Source: Dactylosporangium siamense (GTDB lineage Bacteria; Actinomycetota; Actinomycetes; Mycobacteriales; Micromonosporaceae). From it: a stretch of DNA of 64,000 bases. The translations under genes and the position numbers were made by a program. This document shows positions 58,433-64,000 of this stretch, piece after piece. The notes below the pieces were generated by a model. It saw only the letters and a list, made by a program, of their open reading frames with translations, was not told where the DNA came from and searched no databases. Each line of letters starts with the position of its first letter. Positions within the stretch are counted from its first letter, which is position 1. The stretch is taken from NCBI RefSeq assembly GCF_016862795.1, contig NZ_BONQ01000017.1:62001-126000 (forward strand), given 5' to 3'.

Positions 58433-61400
58433 TCGGAAAGCCGCCTGGCCGAGTTACCATCCGCCGTGGACTCGGTGCTGGCGCGGGCCGTCGCAACCCT
58501 GCACGACGACGGTGACCTGCGCACCGCCCGGGCCCTGTTCGAGCGGGCCTGGCAGGAGTCGCCCGGCGACCCGCTGGCCGCGCTCGGCCTGGCCGGGCTG
58601 TGGGTGCACGAGCACCGCGACGCGGCCGCGGGCGCCCTGCTGGAGCGCCGGCTGACCCAGGCCCTCGCCGCGGCCCCGCCCGGGCCGCTGCGCACCCGGC
58701 TGCGGGCCCGGCTCGCGGCGGAGGCCGGATACCGGGACGGCAGCCCCGACGCCGTCCTCGCCGTCGTGGAGGAGGCCCGGGCCGGCGGTGACCCGGTCGC
58801 GCTCGCCGAGGCGCTCAGCCTCGCCCACCACTGCCTCCTCGGCCCCGCCCAGGCCGGCCTGCGGCACCGGCTGGGCCGGGAGCTGCTCGGCGTCGCCGCC
58901 GGCACCGGCCGCCGCGGTGACCTGCTGATGGGCATGCTGTGGCACACCGCGGACCTGTTCCTCGCCGGTGACCTGCTCGCCGAACGGCGCCTCGCCGCGC
59001 TCACCGACGCCCTCGCCGACCGTGACCACCTCGCCGTCGGTTACGTCGCCGCCGCGATGCGGGTCATGCTCAGCATCCGCGCCGGCCGGCTCGACCACGC
59101 GGAGTGGCTCGCCGCCGGGTGCGCCGACCGTGGCCGGCAGGCCGGCGACGAGGACACCGACGGCTGGCACGGCGGGCAGCTCATGGCGATCCGCTGGTTC
59201 CAGGGCCGGATCACCGAGCTGCTGCCGATGTTCGACGACCTCGCGCACGCCGCGACGCTCAGCGTCGTGGACCGTTCGCCCCTGGCCGGGCTCGCCGTCG
59301 CCGCGGCCGCCGCCGGTGACCGGGCCCGCGCCGCCGCCGTCCTGGCCCGCATCCGCGGCGCCGGCCTCGCCCACCTGCCCACCGGCAGCAGCTGGCTGGT
59401 CACCCTCTACGGCGTGGTGGAGGCCGCGCACCTGCTCGGCGACGCCGGCCTCGCCGCGGAGGCGGCCGCGCTGCTCGCCCCGCACGCGCGGCTGCCGATG
59501 ACGGCGAGCCTCGGCATCGCCTGCTTCGGCGCCGTCGAACACGCCCTCGGCGTCGCCGCGCTCACCACCGGCGACCTCGACGCCGCCGTCGCGCATTTCC
59601 GCGCCGCGGTCCGCGACAACCAGACGCTCGGGCACCGGCCCGCCGCCCTGCACTCACGGCGCCGGCTCGCCGAGGCGCTGCGGCGCCGGGACCGGCCCGG
59701 CGACGCCGACGCGGCCCGCCGGGAGCTGGACACCGCGGCGGTGGAGGCCGCCGACCTCGACGTCGCCGCCGGGGTGGAGGAGCTCGTCGGCCGCGACGCC
59801 GAACGCGCCCGGCTGCTGCACCTCGCCGCGGACGCCCGCGAGGGGCACAGCCGCGGCGTCGTCGTCAGCGGCCCGCCCGGCATCGGCAAGACCACCCTCC
59901 TGGACGACCTTGCCACCGCCGCGCACGGGTTCCGGGTGGTCCGCGCCGCCGGCGTCGAGTTCGAGGCCGACCTGCCGTTCGCCGCCCTCGCCGCGCTCAC
60001 CCGGCCGCTGCTGCCGCTGCTGGAGCAGCTGCCCGCCGCGCAGGCGGCCGCGCTGCGCGGCGCGTTCGGCCTCAGCGACGACCTCGCGGCGGCGCCCGTG
60101 GAACGGTTCGCGGTCGGCGCGGCCACGCTGTCGCTGCTCGCCGCGGCCGCCGACGACCGCCCGCTGCTGTGCCTCGTCGACGACGCGCACTGGCTGGACC
60201 GGGCGTCGGCGGAGGCGCTGCTGTTCGCCACCCGCCGGCTGCTCGCGGAGCCCGTCCTCGTCGTGTTCGCGACCCGCTCCGGCGCCGGGTTCGCCGCCCC
60301 CGGCACGGCCACCGTCGACGTCGGCGGCCTGGACGGCGCCGCCGGCGCCAAGCTGCTGCGCCGGTGCGGGATCGACTCCACCACCGTCGCCGAACGGCTC
60401 CTCGCCGCGACCGAGGGCAACCCCCTCGCGCTGCGGGAGCTCGCCGGCGCGCTCATCGACGAGCAGCGGGCCGGGCGCAGCCAGACAGGGGCTGTATCGC
60501 AGTGGTTGGCCGGGCTGCGGCGGACTCAGACGCCGCCTGGACCCACGCCGGTCACGCCTGGATACAACCCCGGTGTCCAGGCGCGCCCGGCGCGGCCCGA
60601 CCACTCGCCCAGGCCGGCCCGGCGCGCTGCGCCGGACCGGCCCAGCCCAGGCGCTGAGCCTCGCCTCGCTCCGACCCCCACTTCGATACAGCCCCTGGCC
60701 GAGCCGCTGCCGACGACGGACCGCATCGAGCGCGCGTTCACCGACCGGGTCGCCGCCCTCGCCGGCGACGAGCAGGCGGCGCTGCTGGTGTGCGCGGCGG
60801 CCGGGACGGGCACCCCGGCGCTGCTCGCCCGGGCCCTCACCGCGCTGTGGCTGTCGCCGTCGGCGCTGGACCCGGCGATCCGCGCCGGCCTGCTGCTGGA
60901 GGACGGCGGGACGGTCCGGTTCCGGCATCCGCTGGTCCGCTCCGCCGTCTACCACCGGGCGCTGCCCGCCCAGCGCCGCGCCGCCCACGCCGCGCTCGCC
61001 GGCGCGTGCGTGACCGCCGACGACGCCGACCGGCGCGCCTGGCACCTGTCGCTGTCGCTGGTCGGCCCCGACGACGCGGTCGCCGACGCCCTCGACCAGA
61101 CCGCCGGCCGGGCCCGCCGCCGCGGCGGGCTCGTCGCCGAGGCCACCGCCCTCGAACGGGCCGCCGCGTTCACCGTCGCGCCCGAGCCGCGCGGCGAGCG
61201 GCTGGCCCGGGCCGCGCACACCTGGACCAGCGCCGGCGCGGTCGAGCACGCCGACGCGCTGCTCGACGACGCGCTGCGCCTGGTCACCGGCGCCCGCGGC
61301 CGGCTGCGGGCCCTCGCGCAGCGCGGCTACATCGCCATGCTGCGCGACGACCCCGACGAGGCGCTCGCCGCGATCGTCGCCGAGGTCGACCGCTGCGGCG

Positions 61401-62875
61401 AGGAGGAGCCGCTCCAGGCGGCCCGCAGCCTCAGCCTCGCCGTGAACGGCCCGATGCGCCGGCTCGACGTCGAAGGGATGCTGCGCATCTGCACCCGCGC
61501 GGTCGAACTCGCCGGCGACGTCGTACCCCATCCGGACCTGCCGAAGATCGCGATCCGCCTCGCGCACGCCGCGGTCCTCGCGGCCCGGCCCGAGGGTGCG
61601 CTGCTGGCCCGGCGCAGCGTCGCCGTCTGCCTCGGCGACGTGGCCACCGGGCGCGACGCCGACGGGGCCGCCGCCGAACTCGGCGACGTCATGCACTGGA
61701 TCGAGGAGCACGACACCGCGGGGCGGCTCTTCGACCACGACGTCGACGGGGCCCGCCGGCTCGACGACGTGTCGCTGCTCGCGTACACGCTGCCGCTGCG
61801 GGCCCGGCTGCGGCTGCGGACCGGGCGGGTCGCCGCCGCCTACGCCGACGCCCTCGAAGGCCTCGAACTGGCCGAGACGATGGGACTGGCGGTGAACACC
61901 GCCGAGGCGTACACCGCCCTCGCCCAGGTCGAGGCGGTCCTCGGCCGGCACGACAGCTGCGCCGAGCACGCCGCCGCCGCGCTCGGCCTCGCGCCCGGGC
62001 ACCTCGGTGTGGAGGTCTACGCCCGGTCCGCGCTCGGCGTCGCCGCCCTCACCGCCGGCCGTCACGACGACGCGGTCGCCGAGCTCGGCCGCGCCGACGA
62101 CCTGCTGCGCGCCGGCGGGGTCGTCGAACCCGCGTTCGTGCCGGTCGCCGCGGACCTCGCGGAGGCCCTGGTGAAGAGCGGGCAGACCCGGGCCGCGCAC
62201 GCGGTCGCGGACCGGCTCGCCGCCGCCGTCGCCGCGACCGGCCTGGCCGGGCTCGCCGCCACCTCGGCCCGGGTGCGGGCGCTGCTCGCGGACACCGCCG
62301 CCGCGTACGAGTCGGCCGTGGCCGCGTTCACACCCGAGTCGGCCGTGGCCGCGTTCACACCCGAGTCGGCCGTGGCGGCGAGTACACGCGAGTCGGCCGT
62401 GGCGGCGAGTACACGCGAGTCGGCCGTGGCGGCGAGTACACGCGAGTCGGCCGTGGCCGCGAGTACCGCCGCCGTGCCCCTGCCGGTCGAGCTCGGCCGC
62501 ACCCACCTCGCCTACGGCCAGTGGCTGCGCCGGAACCGCCGCCGCGGCCCGGCCCGCGAACACCTGACCGAGGCCCTCGACCTGTTCACCGCCGCCGGCG
62601 CCGACGCGTTCGCCGAACTGGCCCGGGCCGAGCTCACCCCGTCGAGCACCCGCACCGGGCCGGCCGGCTCGGCCGTTGAACACCTCACCCCGCACGAGTG
62701 GCGCATCGCGTACGCCGCCGCGGAGGGCCGCACCAGCCGGGAGATCGCCGACCGGATCGTGCTGTCGGTGCGCACCGTCGACTACCACCTCGGCAACGTG
62801 TACCGCAAGCTCGGCATCCGGTCCCGCCGCGAGCTGATCGCGCTGCTGCACGGCGTCACCCCGCCACCGGCGTAA
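58430..62875 (+). CDS. Giant LuxR-family ATP-binding regulator (LAL type)
   Basis: A 1481-aa regulator. Residues 1-455 are TPR-like helical repeats, an unusual N-terminal extension. A STAND-type ATPase follows: ELVGRDAERARLL, Walker A GPPGIGKTT (about residue 481) and LLCLVDDAHWLD (Walker B, about 580). Residues about 686-754 are a foreign in-frame insertion with terminal inverted repeats. More TPR-like helices run to 1290, then six 9-residue repeats (ESAVAAFTP/ESAVAASTR, 1294-1347), and a C-terminal LuxR HTH (EIADRIVLSVRTVDYHLGN, about 1444). LAL regulators activate genes in response to a ligand. The start is GTG 58430. Confidence 0.85.
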   Translation: MSESRLAELPSAVDSVLARAVATLHDDGDLRTARALFERAWQESPGDPLAALGLAGLWVHEHRDAAAGALLERRLTQALAAAPPGPLRTRLRARLAAEAGYRDGSPDAVLAVVEEARAGGDPVALAEALSLAHHCLLGPAQAGLRHRLGRELLGVAAGTGRRGDLLMGMLWHTADLFLAGDLLAERRLAALTDALADRDHLAVGYVAAAMRVMLSIRAGRLDHAEWLAAGCADRGRQAGDEDTDGWHGGQLMAIRWFQGRITELLPMFDDLAHAATLSVVDRSPLAGLAVAAAAAGDRARAAAVLARIRGAGLAHLPTGSSWLVTLYGVVEAAHLLGDAGLAAEAAALLAPHARLPMTASLGIACFGAVEHALGVAALTTGDLDAAVAHFRAAVRDNQTLGHRPAALHSRRRLAEALRRRDRPGDADAARRELDTAAVEAADLDVAAGVEELVGRDAERARLLHLAADAREGHSRGVVVSGPPGIGKTTLLDDLATAAHGFRVVRAAGVEFEADLPFAALAALTRPLLPLLEQLPAAQAAALRGAFGLSDDLAAAPVERFAVGAATLSLLAAAADDRPLLCLVDDAHWLDRASAEALLFATRRLLAEPVLVVFATRSGAGFAAPGTATVDVGGLDGAAGAKLLRRCGIDSTTVAERLLAATEGNPLALRELAGALIDEQRAGRSQTGAVSQWLAGLRRTQTPPGPTPVTPGYNPGVQARPARPDHSPRPARRAAPDRPSPGAEPRLAPTPTSIQPLAEPLPTTDRIERAFTDRVAALAGDEQAALLVCAAAGTGTPALLARALTALWLSPSALDPAIRAGLLLEDGGTVRFRHPLVRSAVYHRALPAQRRAAHAALAGACVTADDADRRAWHLSLSLVGPDDAVADALDQTAGRARRRGGLVAEATALERAAAFTVAPEPRGERLARAAHTWTSAGAVEHADALLDDALRLVTGARGRLRALAQRGYIAMLRDDPDEALAAIVAEVDRCGEEEPLQAARSLSLAVNGPMRRLDVEGMLRICTRAVELAGDVVPHPDLPKIAIRLAHAAVLAARPEGALLARRSVAVCLGDVATGRDADGAAAELGDVMHWIEEHDTAGRLFDHDVDGARRLDDVSLLAYTLPLRARLRLRTGRVAAAYADALEGLELAETMGLAVNTAEAYTALAQVEAVLGRHDSCAEHAAAALGLAPGHLGVEVYARSALGVAALTAGRHDDAVAELGRADDLLRAGGVVEPAFVPVAADLAEALVKSGQTRAAHAVADRLAAAVAATGLAGLAATSARVRALLADTAAAYESAVAAFTPESAVAAFTPESAVAASTRESAVAASTRESAVAASTRESAVAASTAAVPLPVELGRTHLAYGQWLRRNRRRGPAREHLTEALDLFTAAGADAFAELARAELTPSSTRTGPAGSAVEHLTPHEWRIAYAAAEGRTSREIADRIVLSVRTVDYHLGNVYRKLGIRSRRELIALLHGVTPPPA
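60485..60697. mobile_element. MITE-like element inserted in frame in the LuxR gene
   Basis: CAGGGGCTGTATCG (60486-60499) and CGATACAGCCCCTG (60684-60697) are perfect 14-bp terminal inverted repeats. If a CAG target duplication is assumed (60482-60484 and 60689-60691), the insertion is 207 bp, i.e. 69 codons without stop. It separates EQRAGRSQ from PLAEPLPTTDR, which are adjacent in related LAL regulators. It has no coding capacity of its own. Confidence 0.7.
62309..62470 (+). repeat. Six 27-nt tandem repeats in the LuxR gene
   Basis: Units start at 62309, 62336, 62363, 62390, 62417 and 62444. Each begins GAGTCGGCCGTGGC and encodes ESAVAAxTx. They form a linker before the final helices and the HTH. 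Confidence 0.85.
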
Positions 62876-62899
62876 GGCCCCCGCTGTTACGGTTTCGGG

Positions 62900-64000
62900 G
62901 TGGTGAGGATGTGGCTGCGGGACCTGCGGGCGTTCCTCGTCGGCCCCGACCCGCAGGTGCGTCCCCGGACCCGGATCGGCCGGGCGCTGCCGACGATCGG
63001 CGTCATCGCCGCGATCGCGGCCGGGCTCATCACCCTCGCGTACCTCATCGACAACGGGCCGAAGGTCTCCACCGGGTTCCTCGTCATCGACGCGGTCCTC
63101 ATCGCCGCGCCCCTCGGGCTCGTCGCGACCCGGCCGCTGCTCGCCTGGCGGATCGCGTTCATCGTCGCCGGGTTCGCCGGCTCGACCGTCCCCATCCAAC
63201 AGAACACGCCGTGGCCGTGGACCCCGACGCAGATGCTGATGTTTCCGGTGCTGCTCGCCGTCGTCGCGGTCCGGCACCGCCGCGGCGTCCTGGTCTGGAC
63301 CGGGCTGTCCGCGGCACTGCTGATCGTCATGTTCGTCCTCCCCGGCAACGTCGCCGGCCTCCTGCTCGCCGTCGCCGCCATCCTCGTCATCGGCGACCAG
63401 GTCCGCCGCCGCCGCGAGGTCCAGGCCGCGCTCGCCGAGGAGGAGGAGCGCACCGAGCTCGCCCAGGCCCGCCGCGCCGTCGCCGAGGAACGCAACCGGA
63501 TCGCCCGCGAGATGCACGACGTCGTCGCCCACCACATGTCGCTCATCGCCGTGCGCGCCGAGACCGCCGTCTACCGCATCGACGGTGTGCCGCCCGCCGT
63601 CGCCGAGGAGCTCGCCGCGATCGCCGGCACGTCCCGGGAGGCGCTCGTCGAGATGCGCCGCCTCCTCGGGGTGCTGCGCAGCACCGAGACCGCCCTCGTC
63701 GAGCCGCAACCGGTCCTCGACGACCTCGCCGGGCTCGTCCGCGACGCCCGCGCGGCCGGTGTCGACGTCACGTTCGACCCGCTGCCCGGCACGAGGGTGC
63801 CGCCGGCCGTCGGGCTGGCCGCGTTCCGCATCGTGCAGGAGGCGCTGAGCAACGCCCGGCGCCACGCCGCCGGGGCCCCCGTGCGCATCACCCTCAGCCT
63901 CGGACCATCCACATTGGAGCTGCACGTGCACAACACGCTGACCGCCGGCGTCACCGCCATCACGGGTGACCGGCACGGCCTGCTCGGCATGCGGGAACGG
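62900..64000 (+). CDS. NarL-type sensor histidine kinase, 3' end outside the window
   Basis: At least 367 residues; the frame is open to the window end. About five hydrophobic helices (residues 28-165) form a membrane sensor, followed by a coiled coil (VRRRREVQAALAEEEERTEL). The dimerisation box is NRIAREMHDVVAHHMSLIAV, with the phosphorylated His at about 206 (HisKA_3 type). The start of the ATPase domain is FRIVQEALSNARRHA (N box). Such kinases pair with NarL/LuxR response regulators, probably encoded just outside. The start is GTG 62900 or 62903, or ATG 62909. It begins about 25 bp after the LuxR stop. Confidence 0.9.
   Translation, partial: MVRMWLRDLRAFLVGPDPQVRPRTRIGRALPTIGVIAAIAAGLITLAYLIDNGPKVSTGFLVIDAVLIAAPLGLVATRPLLAWRIAFIVAGFAGSTVPIQQNTPWPWTPTQMLMFPVLLAVVAVRHRRGVLVWTGLSAALLIVMFVLPGNVAGLLLAVAAILVIGDQVRRRREVQAALAEEEERTELAQARRAVAEERNRIAREMHDVVAHHMSLIAVRAETAVYRIDGVPPAVAEELAAIAGTSREALVEMRRLLGVLRSTETALVEPQPVLDDLAGLVRDARAAGVDVTFDPLPGTRVPPAVGLAAFRIVQEALSNARRHAAGAPVRITLSLGPSTLELHVHNTLTAGVTAITGDRHGLLGMRER

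Noticed and set aside
55164-58496. Longer 1110-aa version of the RNA-repair-type protein
   Set aside because: The extra 230 residues read through the GNAT gene in another frame; the MJ1316 domain begins at ATG 57803.
59654-63976. A 1440-codon minus-strand frame opposite the LuxR and kinase genes
   Set aside because: Antisense shadow; the plus strand carries Walker, HTH and His-box motifs.
1-64000. tRNA, rRNA, integrase or prophage genes
   Set aside because: None recognised on either strand; the mobile signal is limited to small non-coding repeat elements.

Overview
The window is about 72% GC by eye, densely coding, with many GTG/TTG starts and repeated ATGA stop/start overlaps. Gene content (mycothiol-type DinB domain, actinobacterial Ter cluster, ROK and LacI sugar regulators, LAL-type LuxR, GH87) points to a filamentous actinomycete; Micromonosporaceae is my best guess, as inference only. 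About 47 protein genes are supported. No rRNA, tRNA, CRISPR array, integrase or transposase was seen.

Layout. 0.2-13.3 kb (minus strand): a translationally coupled operon of DUF4132 protein, a 1598-aa protein of unknown function, MoxR AAA+ ATPase, a DUF5682-vWA fusion and a SWIM zinc-finger protein. It resembles the E. coli yehI-yehL-yehM-yehP-yehQ set, i.e. a MoxR-vWA system. 13.4-21.5 kb: small units, namely a triplicated-domain unknown protein, a ROK repressor with a SET-type sugar exporter, an MpaB-like oxygenase, an emfourin-like anchored protein, and a DinB-PLP aminotransferase fusion divergent from an ABATE/CGNR regulator across two palindromic operators. 21.6-29.1 kb: a divergent Ter (tellurite/stress) cluster with several TerD-family proteins, TelA, a TerC-like DUF475 membrane protein, and a TerD-like protein carrying eight TSLDL motifs.

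29.2-40.7 kb: sugar-acid catabolism (two Gfo/Idh oxidoreductases, UxaC, L-fuconate dehydratase, UxuB-like reductase, cupin) divergent from a LacI regulator, a sugar ABC importer and a YesL-like membrane protein. 40.8-45.0 kb: two close FAD-oxidoreductase paralogues around an unknown gene, then a membrane-anchored HhH protein. 45.0-54.0 kb: a secreted GH87-type glucanase with CBM35-like repeats, a GH13 glucosidase, a second ABC importer and its LacI regulator, read as an alpha-1,3-glucan/nigeran utilisation locus. 54.0-64.0 kb: nitronate monooxygenase, a five-domain RNA-repair-type protein, a GNAT, a giant LuxR/ATPase regulator disrupted in frame by a small element with terminal inverted repeats, and the 5' part of a NarL-type histidine kinase that runs off the end.

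Repeat structure is unusually rich: two families of dispersed intergenic palindromes (doublets at 22.7 and 30.6 kb; single copies at 29.14 and 55.10 kb), a MITE-like insertion at 60.5 kb, and many in-frame tandem repeats inside linkers. The most system-like novelties are the coupled MoxR-vWA operon with its DUF5682-vWA fusion, the TSLDL-repeat Ter protein, and the MJ1316-EEP-2H-NTase-PAP polypeptide.
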